A stretch of 64,000 bases of DNA. Source: Pectobacterium carotovorum (GTDB lineage: Bacteria; Pseudomonadota; Gammaproteobacteria; Enterobacterales; Enterobacteriaceae). A program made the translations under genes and the position numbers. Below, in pieces: positions 36,927 through 48,493 of this stretch (position 1 is the stretch's first letter; each line of letters begins with the position of its first letter). The stretch spans positions 2,790,001 through 2,854,000 of the forward strand of contig CP066552.1 of assembly GCA_016415585.1 (NCBI GenBank), in the 5' to 3' direction. The notes below the pieces were generated by a model. The model was not told the origin of the DNA, did no database searches, and worked only from the letters and a program-made list of their open reading frames with translations.

Positions 36927-36942
36927 TTTGATTGCTATCACG
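36927..36942 (-). promoter_or_regulatory. CRP-like site upstream of ptsG
   Basis: On the ptsG strand CGTGA-TAGCAA-TCAAA resembles the CRP consensus TGTGA-N6-TCACA (GTGA and TCA conserved). ptsG is activated by CRP-cAMP in E. coli and the site lies just upstream of the Mlc operator, as expected. Confidence 0.5.
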
Positions 36943-37065
36943 TTTCCACAAGCCAACAGGCTGAGATCGAACAGATATTGCGCTTTTCTGTGATATATCG
37001 CGAAAAAACACGTCCCCCTGAAGAGAAAAAACCTAATCAAGGGGATTATGAAGCGCTATTAATTA

Positions 37066-37096
37066 CACGGATAAAAAAAACTCGGCTATTCTCAGC
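37066..37096 (-). terminator. Terminator after the TatD-like gene
   Basis: On the gene strand a short GGCT-GAGAAT-AGCC hairpin is followed by a run of eight T. The stem is short, but the T-run and position right after the stop codon are convincing. Confidence 0.55.
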
Positions 37097-37098
37097 CA

Positions 37099-37896
37099 CT
37101 ATTGCGCGGCGGTCAACCGAGCTGGGTCGATGTGAAACAGGCGGGAGAAGTTTTCTGTCGTGGTGGCAGCGAGGGTTTCCAGCGATGTGCCTTTCAGTAC
37201 AGCGAGATATTCTGCGACATCGCGTACATACGCAGGCTGGTTTTCCTGGCCCCGGAACGGAACTGGCGCAAGCCAAGGGGAATCCGTCTCAATCAGCATC
37301 CGATCCAGCGGTACGTAACGCGCGACGTCACGCAACTCTTCTGCATTACGGAACGTCACGATCCCAGAAAACGAGATATAGAACCCCATATCCAGCAGCG
37401 CTTTTGCCGTGATCAAATCTTCCGTAAAGCAGTGCAGAACGCCGCTGCATTTCTCCGCCTGCTCGTCACGCAGAATTGCCAGCGTATCTTCACGGGCAGC
37501 ACGCGTATGCACGATGACAGGCTTGTTCAGATCATTGCCAATACGAATGTGTTCGCGAAACGACTCCTGCTGCTGGGCTTTCGTCTCCTGCTGATAGAAA
37601 TAATCCAGACCCGTTTCCCCCATTGCCACCACACGGCTGGCGCTGGCTAGCTCACGCAGCTCGGCATAATCATAAGGGGCTTCCTGATTCAGCGGATGAA
37701 CGCCGCAGGAAAAGGCCACGTTATCGCGCTCACCAATTAACTCCACCATGGCACGATAGCCGGGCAGCGTTGTCGCCACCGCCAGAAGGAAGCCGACATC
37801 GCGACGTTTCGCTTTCTCCAGCACGTCGGAGACATCTTTATGCAATGACTCATAATCCAAACCGTCAAGATGACAGTGGGAATCCACTAACAACAT
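37099..37896 (-). CDS. ycfH: TatD-family metal-dependent hydrolase YcfH
   Basis: This 265-residue TIM-barrel protein has metal ligands His7 and His9 in DSHCHLD, a Glu in GETGLDYFY near 92, a His in VIVHTRAAREDT near 128, a His in GVLHCFTED, and an Asp in ETDSPWLAP. TatD-family proteins act as nucleases or deacylases on DNA or D-aminoacyl substrates; the role of YcfH is not settled. The ATG at 37896 matches the family; the frame further upstream to 37977 overlaps holB and is rejected. It is 19 bp after holB. Confidence 0.93.
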   Translation of the reverse strand: MLLVDSHCHLDGLDYESLHKDVSDVLEKAKRRDVGFLLAVATTLPGYRAMVELIGERDNVAFSCGVHPLNQEAPYDYAELRELASASRVVAMGETGLDYFYQQETKAQQQESFREHIRIGNDLNKPVIVHTRAAREDTLAILRDEQAEKCSGVLHCFTEDLITAKALLDMGFYISFSGIVTFRNAEELRDVARYVPLDRMLIETDSPWLAPVPFRGQENQPAYVRDVAEYLAVLKGTSLETLAATTTENFSRLFHIDPARLTAAQ

Positions 37897-37915
37897 GATA
37901 TTTACTCGATAGTAA

Positions 37916-38926
37916 TTAAGCAGAAAAAGGATGGCTGTCGCGCTTAACCGATGAAGCAAGCGTGCGCTCCCCATCAAGCAGACGTTCCGTCAGCAGCAGT
38001 TCACGGTTCACACCCGTGACGGTCAGCAATTTTTGCCGACAAGCCAACCACTGTTGCAGTTCATACTGCAAATGTGCGGAAGGTTCGCGCGCCAGACGCT
38101 CAACCAGTTCGATCTGATCCTGATTCACCCAATGCTCGCTTGCCCCCTGCTGCCATTTCATGGCATCCAGCAGTAGCGTGGCCAACCAGTGAATACGAAC
38201 ATCCACATCGTCATGATTTAGCTGTGGTATCAACGAGAGCTGATCTCGCGAAGTCAGCGCGGCAGAAAACGCCTGACACAGCGCGCTACGCTGTTTCCAC
38301 CGCTCTGGCTGCAATAACGCCTCGGCGGCTAGCGGCGCACCCGATTGCAATCTCAATGCCGTGCGCAATGCCTTGCTGTCATGGTGATGGCGAGCATTCA
38401 GCCACAGCACGCTCTGCGTCTCGCCAGGGACATCCAGATAGTGATACAGGCAACGGCTGCGTAACGTTGCCAATAGCCGAGCGGGTTCACGGCAGCCAAA
38501 TAAAAAGAAGGTATTCTGCGGTGGTTCTTCCATCGTTTTCAGCAGTGCGTTCGCAGCGGCTTCTGTCAGTTGCTCAGCAGAAGCCAGCCAGATCACTTTT
38601 GCTCCGCCCTGCCGGGAGTGTTGATACACTTTTTCCACAACGTCACGCACCGGATCAACGCCCAGACTGTGCTTGCCTTTTTCCGGACTTAGCACATGCC
38701 AGTCTGGGTGCGTTCCCGCGGTCATCAGATTGCATGAATGACAGTGGCCGCAGCTTTTCATTCCATCGGGCCGCTGGCAGATCAGCCAGCGGCTCAGCGC
38801 ATAAATCAGCGACTCATCGCCCATACCCGGCAGCGCATGCAGCAACACGGCATGGTGTCCTCTGCCCGCCTGGTATTGACCAATGAGCTGTCGGTAGGAT
38901 GCATTCAGCCACGGATACCAATCCAT
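37916..38926 (-). CDS. holB: DNA polymerase III delta-prime subunit
   Basis: This 336-residue protein is the clamp-loader stator. It has an AAA+ fold with a degenerate P-loop (PGMGDES, no Lys), as is normal for delta-prime, and a zinc module with Cys50, Cys59, Cys62 and Cys65 (CGHCHSC). The SRC motif is seen in LATLRSRC. The ATG at 38926 shares its last base pairs with the tmk stop (TGATG), giving tight coupling. A longer frame to 38974 is rejected. Confidence 0.95.
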   Translation of the reverse strand: MDWYPWLNASYRQLIGQYQAGRGHHAVLLHALPGMGDESLIYALSRWLICQRPDGMKSCGHCHSCNLMTAGTHPDWHVLSPEKGKHSLGVDPVRDVVEKVYQHSRQGGAKVIWLASAEQLTEAAANALLKTMEEPPQNTFFLFGCREPARLLATLRSRCLYHYLDVPGETQSVLWLNARHHHDSKALRTALRLQSGAPLAAEALLQPERWKQRSALCQAFSAALTSRDQLSLIPQLNHDDVDVRIHWLATLLLDAMKWQQGASEHWVNQDQIELVERLAREPSAHLQYELQQWLACRQKLLTVTGVNRELLLTERLLDGERTLASSVKRDSHPFSA

Positions 38927-39585
38927 CAGTGCTGCCCCTGCGCGATAGGCTGCAAACCTTGTTGTTGCAACCACTGCTGTAACGCGGCCTGAATATCCGC
39001 ACTGACGGCATCAATAGATTGTGAGGCGTCGATCGTCAGGATGCTGTCATCCTCCGCAGCCAGTTCCTGATAGCGGGAACGGGTGCGATCAAAGAAAGCC
39101 AGCGACTCCTGCTCGATTCTATCCAGTTCGCCGCGTTGACGCGCACGCTGCAAACCGATCGCCGGTGGTAAATCAAGATAGAGCGTCAGGTCGGGACAAA
39201 AATCGCCCAGCACGGTATCACGCAGTGAACGCAGCAGTTGCTGATCGATCCCACGTCCACCGCCCTGATAAGCCTGTGAAGAAAGATCGTGCCGATCGCC
39301 AATGACCCAGTGTCCATTCGCCAGCGCAGGTTTAATGACGTTATCCACCAGTTGCACCCTGGCCGCGTATAACATCAGGGCTTCCGCTTTGTCAGTGACC
39401 TTCTCATCAGCCATACCCTGCTTAATGAGTTCTCGCAACTTCTCCGCCAGCGGCGTGCCACCGGGCTCTCGTGTGAACACCACATCTTTCACACCATGTG
39501 AGCGCAGCGTTTCCACGACGATATTGCGCGCGGTAGTCTTTCCCGCGCCTTCCAATCCTTCAATGACGATAAATTTACTGTTCAT
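38926..39585 (-). CDS. tmk: Thymidylate kinase
   Basis: This 219-residue kinase converts dTMP to dTDP with ATP. The P-loop GLEGAGKTT is at residues 10-18, the dTMP-binding segment is [18 protein letters not shown], and [16 protein letters not shown] is the DR-containing motif. The lid region ([13 protein letters not shown]) is of the E. coli type. It overlaps mltG by 11 bp and holB by 1 bp. Confidence 0.97.
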   Translation of the reverse strand: MNSKFIVIEGLEGAGKTTARNIVVETLRSHGVKDVVFTREPGGTPLAEKLRELIKQGMADEKVTDKAEALMLYAARVQLVDNVIKPALANGHWVIGDRHDLSSQAYQGGGRGIDQQLLRSLRDTVLGDFCPDLTLYLDLPPAIGLQRARQRGELDRIEQESLAFFDRTRSRYQELAAEDDSILTIDASQSIDAVSADIQAALQQWLQQQGLQPIAQGQH

Positions 39586-40594
39586 CCCGTTCCTTTAACG
39601 CTGAGCGGTATACCCTCACAGCACGATTATGGTCTGCAAGGTTAGTGGTAAAACTGTGTCCGCCTTTTCCATCCGCCACAAAATACAGGTACGACGTTTT
39701 GGCTGGATGCGCAGCCGCATCCAATGAAGCTTTCCCCGGCATCGCAATTGGCGTAGGCGGTAAGCCGGAGATGACATACGTATTGTAAGGCGTCGGCGTG
39801 TCTAATGCTTTACGGGTTATCACGCCTTTATAGTCGTCGCCCATGCCATAAATCACTGTGGGGTCAGTCTGCAAGCGCATGCCCAGACGTAAGCGATTGA
39901 TAAAGACGGAAGCAACCTGCGTGCGTTCTTCATTGATCGCCGTTTCTTTTTCAATGATTGACGCCATCGTCAGTAATTCGTCTGGTGTCTTATACGGTAA
40001 TCCTTCCTCACGCCCTTTCCATACCTCATCCACCGTTTTTTTCATGCGCTGATGCGCGCGCTGCAACAGGGCGATATCGCTCGTACCCGCCGTGTATGAA
40101 TAGGTATCAGGATAAAACCAGCCTTCCGGGTTCGTTTTATCTTTGATTTCCAACTGGGTGGCAACATCCTGTTCGGTTTTATCGGCCAGTGAATGCTTAA
40201 TATAAGGTGCTTGTTGCAGCGTGACCAACCACTCTTTCAAACGTGAGCCTTCGACAAAACGGATGGAGAATTGCGCTTCTTTTCCGCTGGACAGCAGCGC
40301 CAGCATCTCACGTACGGTCATTCCCGCTGTAAAGCGATACGTACCCGCCTTGAATTTCGCCAACTCAGGCTCGATACGCAGTAACCACGGAAAAAACGCG
40401 CCATCAGTAATAATTTTCTGATCGAGAAGCAGCGTTTCCAGCCCTTCTCTTCCCGTACCAGCCGGAAGCGTAAAGATAGTTTCCTTTTCGATAGCCAATG
40501 GAGAATCAGCAAAACGCTGCATTTTCTGCCACGCAACCAGTAATATCAGCACAACAGCAGTGATAATCAGCAAACCAATTTTCTTTTTCTTCAT
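39575..40594 (-). CDS. mltG: Endolytic murein transglycosylase MltG
   Basis: This 339-residue inner-membrane protein has one N-terminal transmembrane segment (about 6-23), a LysM-like region and a catalytic YceG domain with the conserved Glu in [21 protein letters not shown] (near 218). It cuts nascent glycan strands and so sets their length. It lies between pabC and tmk, as in E. coli, 14 bp after pabC. Confidence 0.95.
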   Translation of the reverse strand: MKKKKIGLLIITAVVLILLVAWQKMQRFADSPLAIEKETIFTLPAGTGREGLETLLLDQKIITDGAFFPWLLRIEPELAKFKAGTYRFTAGMTVREMLALLSSGKEAQFSIRFVEGSRLKEWLVTLQQAPYIKHSLADKTEQDVATQLEIKDKTNPEGWFYPDTYSYTAGTSDIALLQRAHQRMKKTVDEVWKGREEGLPYKTPDELLTMASIIEKETAINEERTQVASVFINRLRLGMRLQTDPTVIYGMGDDYKGVITRKALDTPTPYNTYVISGLPPTPIAMPGKASLDAAAHPAKTSYLYFVADGKGGHSFTTNLADHNRAVRVYRSALKERDEQ

Positions 40595-40608
40595 AAATCA
40601 ACCATCTA

Positions 40609-41406
40609 CTAGCAGTCAGAACTCAGGAATTGATAAAGATCTCGGGAGTGGTAACGCCAGACATGTGCCTGATTCACGGGAACTATCGGCATTAATGCGT
40701 TACAAATCAGCACTTCGTCCGCATCGGCCAATGCGGCGACGGGTTCGCTGACAATCTGTAGATCGAAGTCAGAACCAGCCAGCAAGGCGATGATATGCTG
40801 CCGGGCAATGCCATCCACGCCTGACTGGGATAAATCCGGCGTATAGACCCGGTGCCCTTTACGCCAGAATAAATTCGCGGCACAGCATTCCACTAGCGCA
40901 CCAGAGGTGTCAAGCACGAGGGTCTCATCGGCTGAGGTCTGGTCAAGATGCGCGCGAATCAACACCTGTTCGAGCCTATTCAGATGTTTTATTCCCGCCA
41001 ACAGCGGATTTTTAGCTAGCGCCACAGGGCTGAGATTCAGGTTAATGCCCTGCTCACGCCAGCCGGCATAGTGCGCAGGATAGCTTATCTGCATGACGAC
41101 TCGGGTTGGCTGCACACAGCCTTGGGCGCTATAGCCACGCCCGCCGACACCCCGCGTGAGCATCACTTTCACTACGCCGTCCGCCCGCCCCACTGCTGCC
41201 TGTTTCATTTCAGCGATCAGACTTTCCCAATCAAGCGTCGGAAACAATAAGCGCGTCGCGGCCTGTTGCAGACGCACGATATGTCGATCAAGCCAGACAA
41301 TTTCGCCATCGCATACTCTGGCTGTCGTAAAACAGCCATCACCATACTGTGTACCCCGATCGAGTACCGAGAGCTGTTCCTGTAACTGACCATTAATCCA
41401 CAGCAT
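40609..41406 (-). CDS. pabC: Aminodeoxychorismate lyase PabC
   Basis: This 265-residue PLP enzyme of fold type IV converts 4-amino-4-deoxychorismate to p-aminobenzoate and pyruvate for folate synthesis. The PLP lysine is Lys140 in GIKHLNRLEQ, and the family motif DRGTQYGDGCFTTARV lies at 16-31. The ATG at 41406 has GGAG seven bases upstream and matches the E. coli start; an upstream in-frame ATG at 41430 is rejected. It follows fabF after a strong terminator. Confidence 0.95.
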   Translation of the reverse strand: MLWINGQLQEQLSVLDRGTQYGDGCFTTARVCDGEIVWLDRHIVRLQQAATRLLFPTLDWESLIAEMKQAAVGRADGVVKVMLTRGVGGRGYSAQGCVQPTRVVMQISYPAHYAGWREQGINLNLSPVALAKNPLLAGIKHLNRLEQVLIRAHLDQTSADETLVLDTSGALVECCAANLFWRKGHRVYTPDLSQSGVDGIARQHIIALLAGSDFDLQIVSEPVAALADADEVLICNALMPIVPVNQAHVWRYHSRDLYQFLSSDC

Positions 41407-41490
41407 AATAAGCTCCGCATCATTCATCATCGTCAGCTTGCCAGTAAAGCGGCGTTGCAGACAAGCAAGCGTGTCTGATTTTATGCAGGC

Positions 41491-41519
41491 AAAAAAAAAC
41501 CCGGAAACCGGGTTTTTTT
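41491..41519 (-). terminator. Intrinsic terminator after fabF
   Basis: The stem AAAAAACCCGG / CCGGGTTTTTT with an AAA loop is followed on both strands by T/A runs. It lies between fabF and pabC and marks the end of the fab transcripts, with partial read-through possible. Confidence 0.9.
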
Positions 41520-41534
41520 AAGACGCAATCGCAA

Positions 41535-42857
<1,323 letters not shown>

Positions 42858-43094
42858 TTACTGCTGGTTAGCCTGAATGAAATCAATGGCTGCTTGAACA
42901 GTCGTGATTTTTTCAGCTTCTTCGTCTGGAATCTCAGTATCAAATTCTTCTTCCAGAGCCATTACCAGCTCAACAGTGTCAAGAGAATCAGCGCCGAGGT
43001 CGTCAACGAAAGAAGCATTGTTTACGACTTCTTCCTGCTTAACACCAAGCTGTTCAACGATGATTTTCTTAACGCGTTCTTCGATAGTGCTCAT
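42858..43094 (-). CDS. acpP: Acyl carrier protein
   Basis: This 78-residue acidic four-helix protein carries acyl chains on 4'-phosphopantetheine attached to Ser37 in [12 protein letters not shown]. The first residues [19 protein letters not shown] match E. coli ACP nearly exactly. It has 154 bp upstream before fabG, enough for its own promoter. Confidence 0.98.
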   Translation of the reverse strand: MSTIEERVKKIIVEQLGVKQEEVVNNASFVDDLGADSLDTVELVMALEEEFDTEIPDEEAEKITTVQAAIDFIQANQQ

Positions 43095-43248
43095 ACTCTT
43101 AAATTTCCTATCAAAACTCGCTTTCGCGATGGTTTTCGTAGTGTATAAAATGTTTGAAAAGATGCAACAAAATCTCGGCTGGTCGAACCACGATTTTGTG
43201 CTATTTTGCGGTTATCACCGCAAATAATGCAAATAGTTTTCGAGCTTT

Positions 43249-43983
43249 TTAGATCATATACATGCCGCCATTGACATGCAATGTTTCGCCAGTAATGTAA
43301 GCAGCTTCATCAGAGGCTAAAAATACAACAGCACTGGCGATTTCTTTAGCATCACCGAGTCGGTTAGCTGGAACCGACGTCAAAATGCCTGCTCGCTGTT
43401 CTTCTGTCAATGCCTGAGTCATATCTGTTTCGATAAAACCAGGCGCGACAACGTTGACCGTAATACCACGAGAAGCCACTTCACGCGCGAGGGATTTACT
43501 GAATCCAATCAGTCCCGCCTTCGCTGCCGCGTAGTTAGCTTGTCCTGCATTGCCCATCGTTCCCACAACGGAACCGATGGTAATGATCCGGCCAAAACGT
43601 TTCTTCATCATGGCACGCATCACTGCTTTAGACATGCGGAATACCGACGTTAAATTGGTATCCAGGATATCGTGCCATTCATCATCTTTCATACGCATCA
43701 GCAGGTTATCACGGGTGATACCCGCATTATTGATAAGAATATCAACTTCCCCAAATTCTGCGCGAATTTCTGCTAATACGCTTTCTACTGATGCTGCATC
43801 GGCAACATTCAGCATATAACCTTTACCGTTCTCACCCAGCCAGCCGCTAATTGCTTCAGCACCTTTTTCGCTGGTTGCGGTACCAATGACTTTTGCCCCG
43901 CGGGCAACCAACGTCTCGGCGATGGCACGCCCAATACCACGGCTTGCACCAGTAACCAGTGCAATTTTCCCCTCAAAACTCAT
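43249..43983 (-). CDS. fabG: 3-oxoacyl-ACP reductase
   Basis: This 244-residue short-chain dehydrogenase reduces 3-ketoacyl-ACP with NADPH. The cofactor motif TGASRGIGRAIA is at about 11-22, NNAG is near 86-89, and the catalytic Ser, Tyr and Lys lie in SVVGTMGNAGQANYAAAKAG (about 138, 151, 155). It lies 14 bp after fabD. Confidence 0.97.
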   Translation of the reverse strand: MSFEGKIALVTGASRGIGRAIAETLVARGAKVIGTATSEKGAEAISGWLGENGKGYMLNVADAASVESVLAEIRAEFGEVDILINNAGITRDNLLMRMKDDEWHDILDTNLTSVFRMSKAVMRAMMKKRFGRIITIGSVVGTMGNAGQANYAAAKAGLIGFSKSLAREVASRGITVNVVAPGFIETDMTQALTEEQRAGILTSVPANRLGDAKEIASAVVFLASDEAAYITGETLHVNGGMYMI

Positions 43984-43997
43984 TGTCTTCTCCGTTC

Positions 43998-44927
43998 TTA
44001 TTTCTCAATCGCCGCTGATAGAGAAGCAGGATCGTTCACCGCAGCTGCTGTCAGGGTATCGACGATTCGTTTGGTTAAGCCAGTCAATACTTTACCCGGT
44101 CCGACTTCTAACAGCGACTCAATGCCCTGAGAAGCCATAAATTCAACACAGTCAGTCCAGCGCACTGGGCAATGAAGCTGGCGCACCAGCGCATCGCGAA
44201 TGGCTTCCGGCGTGGTTTCGATGCGTGCATCAACATTATTGACAACGGGAATGACCGGAGAATTAAACGTCACAGACTCAAGCGCAACAGCAAGTTTCTT
44301 CGCTGCTGGTTCCATCAATGCACAGTGTGACGGTACACTGACAGGCAGCGGCAGCGCACGCTTCGCACCCGCCGCTTTACACGCAGCACCAGCACGCTCA
44401 ACGGCATCTTTATTGCCCGCAATCACCACCTGACCCGGTGAATTGAAGTTTACCGGAGACACCACTTGCCCCTGCGCAGATTCTTCACACGCCTTGGCAA
44501 TGGCCTCGTTATCAAGCCCGATAATGGCATACATCGCACCCGTGCCTTCTGGCACGGCTTCCTGCATCAGTTTCCCACGCAGTTCAACCAGACGGACGGC
44601 CTGTTGGAAATCCAGCACACCCGCGCAAACCAGTGCAGAATATTCACCGAGGCTATGACCAGACATCAGAGCAGGCGTTTTGCCTCCCTGCTGCTGCCAG
44701 ACACGCCAGATAGCAACAGAAGCGGTCAGTAACGCAGGCTGAGTCTGCCAGGTTTTATTCAACTCTTCAGCCGGCCCTTGCTGGGTAAGCTGCCACAAAT
44801 CATAACCTAACACTTCAGAAGCCTGAGCAAACGTTTCGGTGACGATCGGGTATTCTGCTGCAAGTTCAGCTAACATCCCTACCGTCTGCGATCCCTGACC
44901 GGGAAACACCATTGCAAATTGCGTCAT
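43998..44927 (-). CDS. fabD: Malonyl-CoA:ACP transacylase
   Basis: This 309-residue enzyme moves malonyl groups from CoA to ACP. The nucleophile Ser is in SGHSLGEYSALV (near 92), with a catalytic His in VPSHCALM (near 201) and the substrate-gating Gln in FPGQGSQ (residues 9-15). It is between fabH and fabG. Confidence 0.97.
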   Translation of the reverse strand: MTQFAMVFPGQGSQTVGMLAELAAEYPIVTETFAQASEVLGYDLWQLTQQGPAEELNKTWQTQPALLTASVAIWRVWQQQGGKTPALMSGHSLGEYSALVCAGVLDFQQAVRLVELRGKLMQEAVPEGTGAMYAIIGLDNEAIAKACEESAQGQVVSPVNFNSPGQVVIAGNKDAVERAGAACKAAGAKRALPLPVSVPSHCALMEPAAKKLAVALESVTFNSPVIPVVNNVDARIETTPEAIRDALVRQLHCPVRWTDCVEFMASQGIESLLEVGPGKVLTGLTKRIVDTLTAAAVNDPASLSAAIEK

Positions 44928-44944
44928 ATCACAATCCTGTTTAA

Positions 44945-45898
44945 TTAAAAACGAACCAGCGCGGAACCCCAGGTAAAGCCGCCACCGAAGGCTTCAAGCA
45001 GCACCAGTTGCCCTGGTTTAATACGCCCATCGCGTACCGCTTCATCAAGCGCTGAAGGCACAGAGGCTGCGGAGGTATTACCATGACGATCCAGCGTCAC
45101 AACCACCTTGTCCATCCCCATACCTAGCTTTTTCGCCGTGGCGCTGATGATGCGCAGGTTAGCCTGATGAGGCACCAGCCAGTCTAATTCACTTTTATCC
45201 AGTTGAGCCGCTTGCAGCGTTTCTTCAACGATATGTGCCAGTTCAGTCACTGCCACTTTAAAGACTTCATTACCCGCCATCGTCAGGTAAGCAGGCGTAT
45301 CCGTATGATTACGATCCTGATGTGGCAACGTCAGCAGCTCGCCATAACGACCATCGGCATGCAGGTGGGTAGAAAGAATACCCGGTTGTTCTGACGGCGT
45401 TAACAGCACGGCACCCGCACCATCACCGAACAGAATCAGCGTGCCGCGATCTTCAGGATCTAATGTACGAGACAACGTATCAGAGCCGATCACCAGCGCG
45501 TATTTCACCGCACCACTTTTAACATATTGATCGGCAACGCTCAGCGCGTAGGTAAAACCTGCACATGCAGCAGCCAGATCGAAGGCAATCGTATCTTTGA
45601 TCCCTAGCAGTTGCTGAACCTGGCAGGCAGAGCTAGGGAAAGCATGGCTTGATGATGTTGTAGCAACAATCAGAAGACCGACTTCAGAAGGATCGACATT
45701 CGCCATTTCCAGTGCTTTCTGCGCGGCCCGATATCCCATGGTCGCTACGTTTTCATCCGGCGCGGCAATACGGCGCTCACGGATTCCAGTACGTGTGACG
45801 ATCCATTCGTCCGTCGTTTCCACCATCTTTTCTAAATCAGCGTTCGTCCTGATTTCTTCAGGCAGGTAGCTGCCCGTTCCGATTATTTTTGTATACAT
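44945..45898 (-). CDS. fabH: 3-oxoacyl-ACP synthase III (KAS III)
   Basis: This 317-residue enzyme starts fatty acid synthesis by condensing acetyl-CoA with malonyl-ACP. The active-site Cys112 is in [12 protein letters not shown], with His in VPHQANLRI (near 244) and Asn in [10 protein letters not shown] (near 274). It is 6 bp after plsX. Its N-terminus [19 protein letters not shown] is typical of the family. Confidence 0.97.
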   Translation of the reverse strand: MYTKIIGTGSYLPEEIRTNADLEKMVETTDEWIVTRTGIRERRIAAPDENVATMGYRAAQKALEMANVDPSEVGLLIVATTSSSHAFPSSACQVQQLLGIKDTIAFDLAAACAGFTYALSVADQYVKSGAVKYALVIGSDTLSRTLDPEDRGTLILFGDGAGAVLLTPSEQPGILSTHLHADGRYGELLTLPHQDRNHTDTPAYLTMAGNEVFKVAVTELAHIVEETLQAAQLDKSELDWLVPHQANLRIISATAKKLGMGMDKVVVTLDRHGNTSAASVPSALDEAVRDGRIKPGQLVLLEAFGGGFTWGSALVRF

Positions 45899-45904
45899 GT
45901 ACGC

Positions 45905-46951
45905 TTAGTCACTCTTGGGTAATACCGCTTCTAGACGAGCGGCAATCCGCTCGGGAAGCTGCCGCCGTACCGTCTGCATTGCCTGTTCAATAGCAACCGC
46001 AAACGCTCTCTGGTTTGCTGCACCATGGCTTTTGATTACAGTTCCCCGTAATCCTAGCAGGCATGCGCCATTATATTGATCGGGATTCAAATGACCGAAA
46101 CGCTTCGATAAGCGTTTTTGTAACAAACGCCCTAGCCATTTCAACCACCAGGATCGCTTTTGTTTTTGTCCCGGGCCTGAAGCTGGAGATTTCAGCAGTG
46201 ACAGGAACATCCTTACCACGCCTTCCACCGTTTTCAGTGTGACATTCCCCACAAAGCCGTCACAGACCATCACATCCGTTTTTCCAGTCAGCAGATCGTT
46301 GCCTTCCAGATAACCGATGTAATTTATTGATGGTGCCTCTTTTAACTGTGCCGCTGCTTCACGGATAGTGCTCAGCCCTTTGCTTTCTTCTTCACCGATA
46401 TTCAACAACGCGACCCGAGGATTTGTCAGCCCCAGCACTTCTTCTGCCATCACTGAGCCCATCACGGCAAACTGAACCAACATCGTGCTGTCACAGTCAA
46501 CATTCGCCCCCAGATCCAACACGACTGTTTTTCCATGTTGCTGGTGAGGTAATACTGACACCAACGCGGGTCGCTCAATGCCTTCCAGTGGCTTAATCAG
46601 GAGCTTGGCAAGCCCCATGAGCGCACCCGTGTTGCCAGCACTTACACAGGCCTGTGCTCGACCGTCTTTAATCAACTCAAGCGCTATGCGCATTGAGGTA
46701 CCACGGCTCGCACGAATAGCCTGCGACGGCCTCGCATCACTAGCAATAACCGACTCCGCCGGAACAACTTCTAAGCGGGAAAGTAAATCAGAATCGACTT
46801 TGGCAAGTAATGGAGTAATCGCAGCAGGATCGCCGACTAATAACAAATTGAGAGCTGGATTAGAAGCCAGTGCCTGCAATGCAGCAGGCACTGTTACGCA
46901 GGGACCAAAATCCCCGCCCATCGCATCTAACGCCAGTGTTAGGCGTGTCAA
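45905..46951 (-). CDS. plsX: Phosphate acyltransferase PlsX
   Basis: This 348-residue enzyme makes acyl-phosphate from acyl-ACP for phospholipid synthesis. Typical segments are [42 protein letters not shown] and [15 protein letters not shown]. The start is not ATG: a TTG at 46951 (giving [13 protein letters not shown]) is preferred, with AAGG eight bases upstream; another TTG at 46966 lacks a ribosome site. An internal insert ([15 protein letters not shown]) is slightly longer than in E. coli. It lies 29 bp after rpmF. Confidence 0.95.
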   Translation of the reverse strand: MTRLTLALDAMGGDFGPCVTVPAALQALASNPALNLLLVGDPAAITPLLAKVDSDLLSRLEVVPAESVIASDARPSQAIRASRGTSMRIALELIKDGRAQACVSAGNTGALMGLAKLLIKPLEGIERPALVSVLPHQQHGKTVVLDLGANVDCDSTMLVQFAVMGSVMAEEVLGLTNPRVALLNIGEEESKGLSTIREAAAQLKEAPSINYIGYLEGNDLLTGKTDVMVCDGFVGNVTLKTVEGVVRMFLSLLKSPASGPGQKQKRSWWLKWLGRLLQKRLSKRFGHLNPDQYNGACLLGLRGTVIKSHGAANQRAFAVAIEQAMQTVRRQLPERIAARLEAVLPKSD

Positions 46952-46980
46952 GGTATTGCCTTGCAAATAATTCGCAAGAA

Positions 46981-47151
46981 TTACTTAGCAATGACCTTGC
47001 GACCGCGGTAGTAACCATCCGCAGTGATGTGGTGACGCAGGTGAGTTTCGCCAGAAACTTTATCTACGGATACAGAAGCGGTAGTCAGCGCATCATGTGA
47101 ACGACGCATACCACGTTTGGAACGGCTAGGTTTGTTTTGTTGTACGGCCAT
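46981..47151 (-). CDS. rpmF: 50S ribosomal protein L32
   Basis: A 56-residue basic protein starting [20 protein letters not shown] and ending [11 protein letters not shown]. This matches bacterial L32 of the enterobacterial type. It is located between yceD and plsX, 16 bp after yceD, as in E. coli, linking ribosome and lipid synthesis genes in one operon. The lysine- and arginine-rich composition is normal for the family. Confidence 0.98.
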   Translation of the reverse strand: MAVQQNKPSRSKRGMRRSHDALTTASVSVDKVSGETHLRHHITADGYYRGRKVIAK

Positions 47152-47167
47152 GGACCTTACTCCTTAA

Positions 47168-47689
47168 TTACTTACGCTTTAAACTGGCTAATACGGCAAA
47201 CGGATTTGGTTTTTCCGCCTCTGCAGGCAGTTGACCAAATACCATATCCGCTTCGGACACTTCACAGTGTTCAGAATCATGCACCGGGGCGATAGGCAAC
47301 ATCAGAATAATTTCATCTTCAATCATTGCCAGCAGATCGACTTCGCCAAATTCATCAACGCCGATCGGCTCATACGCTTCCGGTAACGCTTCGGCCTGCT
47401 CATCATTGACGACCGGGCTAAAACAGAATGTCGCATGGACTTGATGTTCAAACGGCTTTCCGCAACGCTGACACATCAGTGTGACCATAACGTCAGCGTT
47501 ACCGTCAATCACCGCCAGACGCTGATTATCAATATTAAAAGATAAAGAGGCCTGAACATCACTATCCACACTCACCACTGATTCGGCAACACGCTCTACT
47601 TGTTCAGCTGAATAGATACCAACGTAATCTAAACGCTTCTGAGCAGTGCGGACCGCATCAAGGGTTAAGGGTAATTTTACCTTTTGCAT
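47168..47689 (-). CDS. yceD: YceD family protein (DUF177), rRNA accumulation protein
   Basis: This 173-residue protein starts [22 protein letters not shown] and has a [10 protein letters not shown] zinc-ribbon-like pair, followed by an acidic region ([18 protein letters not shown]) and the terminal motif [12 protein letters not shown]. These are the hallmarks of DUF177. It has been connected with 23S rRNA accumulation in plants and bacteria. It heads the operon yceD-rpmF-plsX-fabHDG. It is divergent from yceF with 140 bp between. Confidence 0.93.
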   Translation of the reverse strand: MQKVKLPLTLDAVRTAQKRLDYVGIYSAEQVERVAESVVSVDSDVQASLSFNIDNQRLAVIDGNADVMVTLMCQRCGKPFEHQVHATFCFSPVVNDEQAEALPEAYEPIGVDEFGEVDLLAMIEDEIILMLPIAPVHDSEHCEVSEADMVFGQLPAEAEKPNPFAVLASLKRK

Positions 47690-47829
47690 AGGGCGCGCAT
47701 ATTAACGTCGTAACGACATAGAGTCAAAGAAAAAGGCAGTGATGCACCACCTTTCACCAATATTCGCTTCCAGAGCGGCGCACAGTTTAAAATGCCTTTC
47801 ATCATTACGCTACGGTTTATCAAAAAATT

Positions 47830-48414
47830 ATGCAGCAGATTGTTCTCGCCTCAACCTCACCTTACCGTCGAGCCTTATTGGAAAAGCTCGCGATCCCTTT
47901 TGTTTGCGCATCGCCAGACATCGATGAAACCCCTCGCCCCGGCGAAAACGCCGTCGAGCTTGTGACCCGCCTTGCTGAAAGCAAAGCGAAAGCGCTGGCC
48001 GCGCACTACCCCAATAGCCTGATTATCGGTTCCGATCAGGTTTGCGTGCTGGGGAACGCCATAACAGGAAAACCACATAACAAGGGTAATGCAACACGGC
48101 AGTTGCAGCAGGCCAGCGGAAAGTGTGTTTCCTTCTTTACGGGTTTAGCGCTCTTCAATAGTGCAACCCAGGAAATGCAGAGCCTCGCAGAGCCATTTGA
48201 CGTGCATTTCCGTACGCTAACGGAAGCGGAAATTGACGGCTATTTGGAGAAAGAACAGCCGTGGAACTGCGCGGGCAGCTTTAAAAGCGAAGGATTGGGC
48301 ATTACCCTCTTTGAACGACTATCCGGGCGCGATCCTAATACGCTCATTGGATTACCCCTGATCGCGCTAACGCAGATGCTACAAAAGGAAGGCGTAAATC
48401 CGCTGACGGTGTAA
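47830..48414 (+). CDS. yceF: Maf-family nucleotide pyrophosphatase YceF
   Basis: This 194-residue Maf protein hydrolyses m7GTP and related modified nucleotides. The nucleotide-binding motif is [14 protein letters not shown] at 7-20, the conserved ETPRPGE and [10 protein letters not shown] motifs follow, and [16 protein letters not shown] is the C-terminal signature. The catalytic Asp is in GSDQV (about 70). It is convergent with rluC. Confidence 0.94.
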   Translation: MQQIVLASTSPYRRALLEKLAIPFVCASPDIDETPRPGENAVELVTRLAESKAKALAAHYPNSLIIGSDQVCVLGNAITGKPHNKGNATRQLQQASGKCVSFFTGLALFNSATQEMQSLAEPFDVHFRTLTEAEIDGYLEKEQPWNCAGSFKSEGLGITLFERLSGRDPNTLIGLPLIALTQMLQKEGVNPLTV

Positions 48415-48434
48415 ATTGACGATGTAAAATAAAT

Positions 48435-48463
48435 CGGGATAGCCCGATGAAGCAGCTATCCCG
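48435..48463. terminator. Hairpin between convergent yceF and rluC
   Basis: A perfect 9-bp stem (CGGGATAGC / GCTATCCCG) with an 11-nt loop lies between convergent genes. It has no T-run, so termination is presumed from position only. Confidence 0.45.
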
Positions 48464-48493
48464 ACAGACAAAAGCATGTAGAGGTATACGTGG

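Noticed and set aside
38074..38886. A 270-codon plus-strand frame inside holB
   Set aside because: It is an antisense shadow of holB, with no ribosome site or family motif.
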